This document shows, one piece after another, positions 1 to 5,922 of a DNA stretch of 12,637 bases. This DNA comes from SCTG01 sp036005325 (GTDB lineage: Bacteria; Nitrospirota; Nitrospiria; Nitrospirales; NS-4): contig DASYQR010000124.1 in assembly GCA_036005325.1 (NCBI GenBank), positions 1 to 12,637 on the forward strand, written 5' to 3'. The stretch's first letter is position 1; each line of letters opens with the position of its first letter. A model generated the notes under the pieces. The model did no database searches, was not told where the DNA came from, and saw only the letters and a list, made by a program, of their open reading frames with translations. The position numbers were made by a program, and so were the translations under genes.

Positions 1-13
1 AGACCCACGACGC

Positions 14-43
14 TTGGCGTCGCGGAAGAGGGTGGGGTATAAT
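14..43 (+). promoter_or_regulatory. Sigma70-type promoter of the tRNA-Ala gene
   Basis: A perfect -10 box TATAAT lies at 38-43, with a -35-like TTGGCG at 14-19 and an 18-base spacer. The tRNA begins 21 bases after the -10 box, so transcription would start shortly before the mature 5' end. The -35 box overlaps a small inverted repeat (CGACGC at 8-13, GCGTCG at 17-22). This may be the tail of an upstream terminator or chance. No terminator is visible between the tRNA and bolA, so this promoter could also read into bolA-grxD. Confidence 0.7.
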
Positions 44-64
44 CCATTCACTCTGGGGTCGGGA

Positions 65-140
65 GGGGGGTTAGCTCAGCTGGGAGAGCACGACGTTCGC
101 AACGTCGGGGTCGGGGGTTCAAATCCCCTACCCTCCACCA
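65..140 (+). tRNA. tRNA-Ala, anticodon CGC
   Basis: The full cloverleaf can be drawn. The acceptor stem 65-71 pairs with 130-136. The D stem is 74-77/86-89. The anticodon stem 91-95/103-107 holds the loop TTCGCAA with anticodon CGC at 98-100. The T stem 113-117/125-129 has loop TTCAAAT. The discriminator base is A137 and CCA is encoded at 138-140. Base 67 (G3) pairs with base 134 (U70), the G3-U70 wobble that is the known identity element for alanyl-tRNA synthetase. This agrees independently with the anticodon, which reads GCG codons. Confidence 0.96.
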
Positions 141-159
141 ATCCAAGCTTGCGGCATAT

Positions 160-234
160 CGTTATTCGTTAAACGTTATACGGAAATGCAGCGTTTATCC
201 TGACCGATTAACGATTAACGCGTAACGTTTAACG
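160..234. repeat. Heptad inverted-repeat element, copy 1
   Basis: The left arm, 160-180, is three tandem 7-bp units of the form CGTTAnn. The right arm, 207-234, is four tandem units of the reverse complement (nnTAACG). A perfect 12-bp inverted repeat is embedded in them (CGTTAAACGTTA at 167-178, its complement at 223-234). About 26 bases without clear repeat structure separate the arms. The element fills nearly all the space between tRNA-Ala and bolA, ending 8 bases before the bolA ATG. It shares the 13-mer CGTTAAACGTTAT and the 10-mer ACGATTAACG, in the same order and orientation, with the copies near 5696 and 10831. Its function is unknown. It is much more AT-rich than the surrounding genes. 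Confidence 0.85.
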
Positions 235-242
235 GCATAGTG

Positions 243-482
243 ATGATTACCACCGACACCTTAACCAGCTATGTCCGTAAAGCCATCCCTGATGCCGCCG
301 TGTCCGTCACGGATCGAACTGGCACCATGGATCATTTCAGTATTCGGGTCGTGTCGGACATATTCAAAGGAAAAAACCTCCTGGATCGGCACCGATTGAT
401 CTATGATGCATTGGGTGAGCCCATGAAAGACGGACGCATCCATGCGCTGGAGATCAAAGCCGAAACCACGGACGGATCATAA
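243..482 (+). CDS. BolA family protein
   Basis: The product is 79 residues, a normal size for BolA. BolA proteins bind monothiol glutaredoxins and a shared [2Fe-2S] cluster and act in Fe-S cluster handling. Family features visible are DHF near residues 30-32, the class II-KH-like segment with FKGK (41-44) and RHR (49-51), and the C-terminal strand MKDGRIHAL (61-69). The last contains the conserved His (about 67) used as a cluster ligand in BolA-Grx complexes. ATG at 243 is preferred over the adjacent GTG at 240. There is no strong Shine-Dalgarno sequence, because the upstream space is taken by a repeat element ending at 234. A glutaredoxin gene follows after 14 bases, the usual BolA partner, so the two are probably co-transcribed. 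Confidence 0.9.
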   Translation: MITTDTLTSYVRKAIPDAAVSVTDRTGTMDHFSIRVVSDIFKGKNLLDRHRLIYDALGEPMKDGRIHALEIKAETTDGS

Positions 483-496
483 GAGAGGAAACGACT

Positions 497-823
497 ATGG
501 GCGATCCAATCGAAGACGAAATTCAAGGGGAAATCAAAAAGCACAAGATCCTCATCTACGGCAAGGGCACCAAGACGATGCCCATGTGCGGGTTCACCAA
601 AGAGACGATGCAGTTTTTCGACAAATACGGCTATCCCTATGAGCTCGTCGATGTCCTGCAGAATCCGGCCAAACGGGAGGTCCTTACAAAAATGACCAAT
701 TGGCCGACGCTCCCCAAAGTCTTCATCAACGGGAAGTTCTACGGGGACACCGATATCCTTGACCCGATGGAAAAGAAGGGGGAAGTCGAGCCCCTCCTGA
801 AGGACGCGTTCAAGAACGGGTAA
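497..823 (+). CDS. grxD: Monothiol glutaredoxin, Grx4/GrxD family (CGFT variant)
   Basis: The product is 108 residues and matches the single-domain monothiol glutaredoxins that assemble [2Fe-2S] clusters with glutathione and pass them on, often with BolA. Visible features are the KGTK segment at 22-25 (glutathione-contacting Lys in the family), a single cysteine at residue 31, WPTLP at 69-73 with the cis-Pro, and the C-terminal GEVEPLL. Two key sites differ from the norm. The active site reads CGFT rather than CGFS, and the usual GGCD near residue 83 reads GDTD, so the protein has only one cysteine. A good ribosome binding site (GAGAGGA, 483-489) precedes the ATG. The gene follows bolA by 14 bases and is followed by a terminator. 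The fold assignment is secure. Unaltered Fe-S function is inferred from the family only. Confidence 0.9.
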   Translation: MGDPIEDEIQGEIKKHKILIYGKGTKTMPMCGFTKETMQFFDKYGYPYELVDVLQNPAKREVLTKMTNWPTLPKVFINGKFYGDTDILDPMEKKGEVEPLLKDAFKNG

Positions 824-834
824 AGCGCCTGCCC

Positions 835-859
835 ACAAGGCTCCGAAGGCCTTGTTTTT
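835..859 (+). terminator. Rho-independent terminator after the glutaredoxin gene
   Basis: ACAAGGC (835-841) pairs with GCCTTGT (849-855) around a 7-base loop, followed by a run of T (855-859). It lies 12 bases after the glutaredoxin stop codon and before the argD promoter region, so it separates the bolA-grxD unit from the arginine operon. Confidence 0.75.
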
Positions 860-871
860 CCTGGAAATCGT

Positions 872-901
872 TTGCGCTGACAGGGGTTTTTGTGCTATCG
901 T
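872..901 (+). promoter_or_regulatory. Candidate promoter of the arginine operon
   Basis: TTGCGC (872-877) and TATCGT (896-901) are separated by 18 bases, and the -10 box is preceded by TGC (893-895), an extended -10 pattern. The position fits: after the terminator and about 25 bases before argD. The match to consensus is only partial, and no ARG-box-like palindrome was seen. Confidence 0.35.
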
Positions 902-926
902 CCCTCTTTAATCTTGAGGGGGCGGT

Positions 927-2123
927 ATGCTCACGGAGGAACTGGTCCAAGGGGCTCGGCAGTACCTGATGGACACCTATGCCCGCTACCCCCTGGCGCT
1001 TGCCAGGGGACAGGGGACGCGGGTGTACGACGTCGAAGGGCGCGAGTACCTGGACTTTATCGCTGGCATCGCCGTCAATGTCCTGGGCCACTGCCACCCC
1101 AAAGTGACACTTGCTCTGCAGCAGCAGGCACACCGGCTGATGCATACCTCGAACCTGTTCTACACCGAGCCTCAGGTGCAGCTGGCGCGGGTGCTCGTCA
1201 CCCACTCCTTCGCCGGCAAGGTCTTCTTCTGCAACAGCGGAGCTGAGGCGAACGAAGCGGCGATCAAGCTGGCGCGACGCTGGGCTCACGAGAAGGATGG
1301 CGCGGGCCGGTACGAGATCGTCTCGATGCTGAATTCGTTCCACGGACGCACGCTCGCCACGCTGACGGCGACCGGTCAGGAGAAAGTGCAGAAGGGCTTC
1401 GAGCCCTTGCCGGAAGGCTTCCGGTACGTTCCGTTCAACGATGCGGAGGCGCTTTCGCAGGCCGTGACGTCCAAGACCGCCGCGGTGCTGCTGGAAATCG
1501 TGCAGGGCGAGGGAGGCGTACAGGTCGTCACACCGGCGTTTCTCAAGGCGTGCCGCGAGATCAGCCGTGAGCGGGGCGCCTTGCTGATCCTGGACGAGGT
1601 GCAGACCGGCATCGGCCGCACCGGCCGCCTGTTCGCTTATGAACATTTCGGAGTGACCCCGGACGTGATGACGCTGGCGAAAGGGTTGGGAGGCGGCGTG
1701 CCGATCGGAGCCTGTTTGGCGACCGACGACGTCGCCAAGGCGTTTACTCCCGGCAGCCATGCTTCGACGTTCGGCGGCAATCCGCTGGTGTGCGCCGCGG
1801 CTTTGGCCGTGCTGGCCGCGATCCTCGAGGATCAGGATCTCCTGAGTCAATGCACGCGGCTGGGCGAATACTTCATGAAAGGATTGCAGGAGCTGCAGGG
1901 GCGGTGTCCCGCCGTGACCGCGGTCCGGGGACTCGGCCTCTTGATCGGCGTCGAAGTGACCCTCGATGCCCGCGAGCTTGTCCACGATCTGCGCAAGCGC
2001 GGCATTCTGGCCAACGCGACGAGCGAGCGGGTATTGCGGTTCGTCCCGCCGTTGATCGTCACGCATGCGGAAATCGACCGGGTCGTCACCACGCTGGGCG
2101 ATGTGATCGAGGCCCGGCGATGA
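927..2123 (+). CDS. argD: Acetylornithine aminotransferase
   Basis: The product is 398 residues, the usual length for this PLP enzyme (class III aminotransferase). It converts N-acetylglutamate semialdehyde to N-acetylornithine in arginine synthesis, in the cytoplasm. Visible motifs are NSGAEANE (103-110), SFHGRT (137-142), ILDEVQTGIGRTG (221-233; D223 contacts the PLP ring nitrogen) and AKGLGGG, with the Schiff-base Lys at 252. TFGGNPL (281-287) and LRFVPPLIV (370-378) also fit. The ATG follows a strong ribosome binding site (GAGGGGG). Its stop codon overlaps the argF start (ATGA), so the genes are translationally coupled. ArgD enzymes often also work as succinyl-DAP aminotransferase (DapC). 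That second role is possible here, given the lysine genes downstream, but cannot be seen in the sequence. Confidence 0.95.
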   Translation: MLTEELVQGARQYLMDTYARYPLALARGQGTRVYDVEGREYLDFIAGIAVNVLGHCHPKVTLALQQQAHRLMHTSNLFYTEPQVQLARVLVTHSFAGKVFFCNSGAEANEAAIKLARRWAHEKDGAGRYEIVSMLNSFHGRTLATLTATGQEKVQKGFEPLPEGFRYVPFNDAEALSQAVTSKTAAVLLEIVQGEGGVQVVTPAFLKACREISRERGALLILDEVQTGIGRTGRLFAYEHFGVTPDVMTLAKGLGGGVPIGACLATDDVAKAFTPGSHASTFGGNPLVCAAALAVLAAILEDQDLLSQCTRLGEYFMKGLQELQGRCPAVTAVRGLGLLIGVEVTLDARELVHDLRKRGILANATSERVLRFVPPLIVTHAEIDRVVTTLGDVIEARR

Positions 2124-3055
2124 CATCCGCTCCGACCCACCTACTGGCGGTCCGCGACCTGTCACGGGAGGCGATGCTTGCCCTCTTCAAAGAGGCGGCC
2201 GAGCTGAAGGCCATGCGCCGGCGGGCCCTCTCCGCCCAGCGGTTGAGCGGCAAGACGCTGGGGCTGTTCTTCGAGAAGCCGTCGACGCGCACCCGCGTCT
2301 CCTTCGAGGCCGGGATGAACCAGCTCGGTGGGCAGTCCATCTTTCTCTCGGTCGCGGACATACAAATGCGGCGTGGGGAGACCGTGGCCGACACGGCCCG
2401 CGTCCTCTCGCGCTACCTGGACGGGCTGGTGATCCGGTGCCATGAGCACCGGACCGTCGAAGAGTGGGCGCGCAACGCCACGATTCCCGTCATCAACGGG
2501 CTGACGGACCTGCACCATCCCTGCCAGGTGCTGTCGGACCTGTTCACGATCCGCGAGAAGAAGCGGCGCTGGAAGGGTATCAAGATCGCGTACGTCGGTG
2601 ACGGCAACAACGTGGCCAATTCCTTGATCGAAGGCGCGGCCATCATGGGCATGGCGATCAGCGTGGCCTGCCCCCCTGGGTACGAGCCGGACGCGTCCAT
2701 CGCGACCTGGGGCCGCGAGCGTGCGGAACAGACCGGAGCCGCCATTGAGATCGTCCAGGACCCATTTATCGCGGTGAAGGGTGCCGACGTGCTCTACACC
2801 GATGTCTGGACCAGCATGGGGCAGGAAAACGAGGAGACCAAACGAACCGACGCGCTGCGGCCCTACCAGCTCAACGGGCGTTTGGTGGCCGCCGCCGACC
2901 CCGATGTGATCGTGATGCATTGTCTTCCGGCTCATCGTGGCCAGGAGATCACCGCGGACGTGCTGGACGGTCCCCAGTCGGTCGTGCTCGACCAGGCGGA
3001 GAACCGGCTCCACGTGCAGAAGGCCATTCTCATCAAGCTCCTCAGGGATCGGTAA
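2120..3055 (+). CDS. argF: Ornithine carbamoyltransferase
   Basis: The product is 311 residues, normal for the anabolic enzyme that makes citrulline from ornithine and carbamoyl phosphate. Carbamoyl-phosphate binding motif STRTR is at 55-59, HPCQ at 133-136, the ornithine-side loop DVWTSMGQE at 228-236, and the catalytic HCLPAHRG at 267-274, all intact. The ATG at 2120 overlaps the argD stop by four bases. A longer open frame upstream is only an overlap with argD and gives no family sequence. The TAA stop shares its last A with the argG start (TAATG), continuing the coupled chain. Ornithine must come from genes outside the window (argB, argC, argJ or argE). Confidence 0.96.
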   Translation: MTSAPTHLLAVRDLSREAMLALFKEAAELKAMRRRALSAQRLSGKTLGLFFEKPSTRTRVSFEAGMNQLGGQSIFLSVADIQMRRGETVADTARVLSRYLDGLVIRCHEHRTVEEWARNATIPVINGLTDLHHPCQVLSDLFTIREKKRRWKGIKIAYVGDGNNVANSLIEGAAIMGMAISVACPPGYEPDASIATWGRERAEQTGAAIEIVQDPFIAVKGADVLYTDVWTSMGQENEETKRTDALRPYQLNGRLVAAADPDVIVMHCLPAHRGQEITADVLDGPQSVVLDQAENRLHVQKAILIKLLRDR

Positions 3056-4290
3056 TGATGATGCGCAGCCGACATATGATCAAGAAAGTCGTGCTCGCCT
3101 ATTCGGGCGGCCTCGACACGTCGGTCATTCTCAAATGGCTCAAGGAAACCTATGGCTGCGAAGTCGTGGCGTTCTGCGCAGACTTGGGCCAGGGCGAGAA
3201 TTTGAAAGACGTCAAAGCCAAGGCCCTGCAGATGGGCGCGAGCAAAGTGTATGTCGAAGACCTGCGGGAGACCTTCGTCCGGGACTATATCTTTCCCATG
3301 CTGCGCGCCAACGCCGTGTACGAAGGCAGTTATCTCTTGGGCACCTCCATCGCCCGCCCTCTCATCGCGAAGCGGCAGATCGAGATTGCCGAGAAGGAAG
3401 GCACCGATGCGGTGGCCCATGGGGCGACCGGCAAGGGCAACGATCAGGTGCGATTCGAGGTGACCTACCTGGCCTTGAACCCGGCGGTCAAGATCATCGC
3501 GCCCTGGCGCGAGTGGGAGTTCCGGTCCCGACGGGAACTGATCGAATACGCCGAGCAGCATGGGATTCCGGTGACGGCGACGAAGGCCAAGCCGTACAGC
3601 ACCGACCAGAATCTCTTCCATGTCAGCTACGAGGGCGGGATTTTGGAGGATCCGTGGGAAGAGGCGCCGGACGACATCTTCCAGATGACCGTGGCGCCGG
3701 CGAAAGCGCCGGCGAAGCCGGCTTACGTCGAGATCGAGTACGAGGAAGGCAACCCCGTCGCCGTGGATGGCAAGCGGCTCTCGCCGGCCGCGCTGCTGGC
3801 GCGTCTTAATGCGCTCGGCGGCGCGCACGGCATCGGCCGTGTTGATCTGGTGGAGAACCGCTACGTCGGCATGAAGTCACGGGGTGTGTACGAGACTCCC
3901 GGTGGGACCATCCTACATGTCGCGCACCGCGCCGTGGAGTCCCTCACGCTCGATCGCGAGGTGCTGCACCTGCGCGACGCGTTGATTCCGCGGTATGCGG
4001 ACATGGTGTACGACGGCTACTGGCATGCGCCGGAGCGCGAGATGCTCCAGGCGGCGGTGGATGAGGCGCAGCGGGACGTGACCGGGACCGCCCGGGTCAA
4101 GCTGTATAAGGGCTCCTGCACCGTTGCCGGACGGCAGTCACCAGGGTCACTCTACCGGCTCGACATGGCCACGTTCGAAGAGGATGACGTCTATCGCCAG
4201 AAGGATGCCGAGGGCTTCATCCGCCTCAACGCGCTGCGGCTGGCCATCCGTGCCTCGCGCAAAAGGGGGAAGGGGGCGCGCCGCGGGTGA
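3055..4290 (+). CDS. argG: Argininosuccinate synthase
   Basis: The product is 411 residues from this start. The enzyme joins citrulline and aspartate with ATP. The N-type pyrophosphatase P-loop AYSGGLDTS is at 15-23, the substrate segment GATGKGNDQVRFE at 123-135, EGGILEDP at 193-200, and the C-terminal oligomerisation region with VGMKSRGVYETPG at 271-283. The start is ambiguous. Three ATG codons in a row begin at 3055, with AGGGA at 3044-3048 upstream, while an ATG at 3076 gives the N-terminus most like the family but has no ribosome binding site. The protein ends in a short basic tail. Its stop overlaps the argH GTG start. Confidence 0.96.
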   Translation: MMMRSRHMIKKVVLAYSGGLDTSVILKWLKETYGCEVVAFCADLGQGENLKDVKAKALQMGASKVYVEDLRETFVRDYIFPMLRANAVYEGSYLLGTSIARPLIAKRQIEIAEKEGTDAVAHGATGKGNDQVRFEVTYLALNPAVKIIAPWREWEFRSRRELIEYAEQHGIPVTATKAKPYSTDQNLFHVSYEGGILEDPWEEAPDDIFQMTVAPAKAPAKPAYVEIEYEEGNPVAVDGKRLSPAALLARLNALGGAHGIGRVDLVENRYVGMKSRGVYETPGGTILHVAHRAVESLTLDREVLHLRDALIPRYADMVYDGYWHAPEREMLQAAVDEAQRDVTGTARVKLYKGSCTVAGRQSPGSLYRLDMATFEEDDVYRQKDAEGFIRLNALRLAIRASRKRGKGARRG

Positions 4291-5693
4291 CCGTGAAGAG
4301 AAAACCTGAACAACGCAAGCCGTGGGCCGGTCGGTTCCGGCAGAGTACGGATCCGAAAGTCGAGGCCTTCACGTCGTCGCTGGCGGTCGATCGCCGTCTC
4401 TACCGGCAGGACATCGCCGGGAGCATTGCGCACTGCAAGACGCTGCAGCGCGCCGGCGTTCTGGCCAGGCGCGAAGCGGACAAGCTGATCGCGGGTCTCA
4501 CTCGGATCGAACGGGAGATCAGCGAGGGACGGTTCCGGTTCGCGGCGGAGCATGAAGACATTCACATGGCGATCGAAGCGCGTTTGACCGACATCGTCGG
4601 AGAGATCGGCGGCAAACTACATACCGGCCGGAGCCGAAACGATCAGGTGGCGCTGGACCTCCGGCTCTACCTGCGCGAGGAAATCGCGGACCTGTTGGTC
4701 GGGCTGCGGAGGTTCCAGGAAAGCCTTCTCACGCTGGCGCATCGGGAGATCAGCGTGGTGATGCCGGGTTACACGCACCTGCAACGGGCGCAGCCGGTGC
4801 TGTTCGCCCACCATCTCCTGGCCTACGTGGAGATGGCTGAGCGCGACAAGGGACGCCTGCGTGACGCGCTGAAGCGGATCAATGTCATGCCGCTGGGCTC
4901 CGGGGCGCTGGCGGGGACGAACTATCCGCTGGACCGGGAGTACACAGCCCGGCTGCTCGATTTCCCGGCCGTCAGCCAGAACAGTCTGGATGCGGTGTCG
5001 GACCGGGATTTCGTGGTGGAGACGCTGGCGGCGCTGGCGCTGGTGATGACGCACGCCTCACGGTTTGCCGAAGAATTGGTGCTCTGGTCGTCTCAGGAAT
5101 TTGGGTTTGTGGAGCTTCAGGATGCGTTCTGTACCGGCAGCAGCATGATGCCGCAGAAGAAGAATCCCGACGTGCCGGAACTGATCCGGGCAAAGACGGG
5201 GCGCGTCTATGGGCATCTCATGGCGCTGCTGACGGTACTCAAGGGGCTGCCCTTGAGTTACAATCGTGATTTACAGGAAGACAAGGGTCCGATCTTTGAC
5301 GCCGTGGATACCGTCCGGGATTGTCTCGGTCTGTTGGCCTCTGTGGTCGGGGGCCTGACGGTCCGGCGTGCCGCGATGGCCCGCGCTGCTGCTTCCGGAT
5401 TCCTGTTGGCAACGGAGCTGGCCGACTATCTGGTACTGAAGGGCGTACCGTTCCGGACGGCCCATGTCGTCGTTGGGCGGATCGTCCGGTACCGGTTGGA
5501 TCGCGGCAAAGATCTGATTGGCATCAGTTTGGACGAGTTACGGGGTTTCTCGCCGGCCTTCGAAAAAGATGCCCTGGATGTGCTCTCCGTGGAGGGGGCG
5601 TTGGAGCGGAAGGAGCAGATCGGCGGGACGGCCCGCAAGCGCGTGGAAGCGAGGCTCAAGACGCTTCAGAAAGAATTGCGTGCCGAAGCGTAA
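4287..5693 (+). CDS. argH: Argininosuccinate lyase
   Basis: The product is 468 residues. It splits argininosuccinate into arginine and fumarate, the last arginine step, and belongs to the fumarase/aspartase superfamily. HTGRSRND is at 112-119, YTHLQRAQP with the general-acid/base His at 162-170 (H164), and the signature loop GSSMMPQKKNPD with the catalytic Ser at 284-295. The start is GTG, overlapping the argG stop as GTGA, with a purine-rich run (4263-4276) upstream. A second GTG at 4293 is possible. It is the last gene of the coupled arginine block. Two bases after its stop a repeat element begins. Confidence 0.96.
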   Translation: MTVKRKPEQRKPWAGRFRQSTDPKVEAFTSSLAVDRRLYRQDIAGSIAHCKTLQRAGVLARREADKLIAGLTRIEREISEGRFRFAAEHEDIHMAIEARLTDIVGEIGGKLHTGRSRNDQVALDLRLYLREEIADLLVGLRRFQESLLTLAHREISVVMPGYTHLQRAQPVLFAHHLLAYVEMAERDKGRLRDALKRINVMPLGSGALAGTNYPLDREYTARLLDFPAVSQNSLDAVSDRDFVVETLAALALVMTHASRFAEELVLWSSQEFGFVELQDAFCTGSSMMPQKKNPDVPELIRAKTGRVYGHLMALLTVLKGLPLSYNRDLQEDKGPIFDAVDTVRDCLGLLASVVGGLTVRRAAMARAAASGFLLATELADYLVLKGVPFRTAHVVVGRIVRYRLDRGKDLIGISLDELRGFSPAFEKDALDVLSVEGALERKEQIGGTARKRVEARLKTLQKELRAEA

Positions 5694-5695
5694 AG

Positions 5696-5754
5696 CGTTA
5701 AACGTTATTCGTTCAACGTGCAGAGGGCTTACGATTAACGTTTTACGATTAACG
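5696..5754. repeat. Heptad inverted-repeat element, copy 2
   Basis: The left arm, 5696-5716, is three CGTTAnn-type units. The right arm, 5727-5754, is four inverted units (ACGATTAACG occurs twice, at 5731-5740 and 5745-5754). Arm pairing aligned at the outer ends gives about 17 of 23 matches, broken by 1- and 2-base mismatches at regular spacing. The 13-mer CGTTAAACGTTAT at 5696-5708 is shared exactly with the other two copies. The element starts two bases after the argH stop and runs into the frame of the lipoprotein gene. The loop carries AGAGGG at 5722-5727, which reads as a ribosome binding site. Confidence 0.85.
5722..5727 (+). promoter_or_regulatory. Ribosome binding site in the repeat loop, upstream of an ATT codon
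   Basis: AGAGGG is the only strong Shine-Dalgarno match upstream of the lipoprotein frame. It stands six bases before ATT at 5734, and no ATG, GTG or TTG lies in frame between it and the signal peptide core. If the repeat arms pair, this site is in the loop and the ATT is in the stem. Confidence 0.45.
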
Positions 5755-5898
5755 GTACTTATCTTCGCCGCAGGTGCGCTCATCGCAACCGTGACGGCCT
5801 GTGGGAAGAAAACCGCTCCCATTCCGCCGGAAGACGTACCGCCGGCGAAGAAGGAGCGTTCAAGCAGCAAGCTCGGTGTGCAATACACGTTTTCATAG
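5734..5898 (+). CDS. lptM: Small LptM/YifL-like lipoprotein
   Basis: From ATT at 5734 the product is 54 residues: a basic N-region (R at 5), a hydrophobic core, lipobox VTAC with the lipidated Cys at 23, then a 32-residue mature part starting CGKKTAPIPPED. LptM is a short lipoprotein that helps maturation of the LPS translocon LptDE, and CG-K-x-P after the Cys is its hallmark. It is typically found beside lysA/dapF, as here. No ATG exists in frame. ATT at 5734 has a good ribosome binding site (5722-5727) and gives a normal signal peptide length. The alternative is GTG at 5680, overlapping argH, which gives 72 residues with an unusually long leader and a weak site. The start region is made of repeat sequence. 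The lipoprotein is well supported, the LptM name moderately, and the start is uncertain. Confidence 0.7.
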   Translation: MNVLRLTVLIFAAGALIATVTACGKKTAPIPPEDVPPAKKERSSSKLGVQYTFS

Positions 5899-5922
5899 AT
5901 CATAGATCGATGAGGTGATGCG

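Noticed and set aside
65..140. tRNA-Ala as an integration site
   Set aside because: No direct repeat of the tRNA 3' end and no integrase gene are present in the window.
160..234. Short tandem units read as a CRISPR array or a DnaA-box origin
   Set aside because: The units are 7 bp with no spacers, so it is not CRISPR. No match to the DnaA box TTATNCACA was found, and the same element recurs at two other gaps, which does not fit an origin.
824..926. Riboswitch or ARG-box control upstream of argD
   Set aside because: The 103 bases hold only a simple terminator and a promoter-like sequence. No conserved aptamer or ARG-box palindrome could be recognised.
1790..2119. N-terminal extension of ArgF from an upstream in-frame start
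   Set aside because: The extra residues overlap argD in another frame and look like shadow sequence. The ATG at 2120 gives the normal family length and an ATGA overlap.
810..2165. 451-codon minus-strand frame opposite argD
   Set aside because: It covers argD and runs over the terminator and promoter region, with Arg-, Gln- and His-rich, low-complexity translation typical of an antisense shadow.
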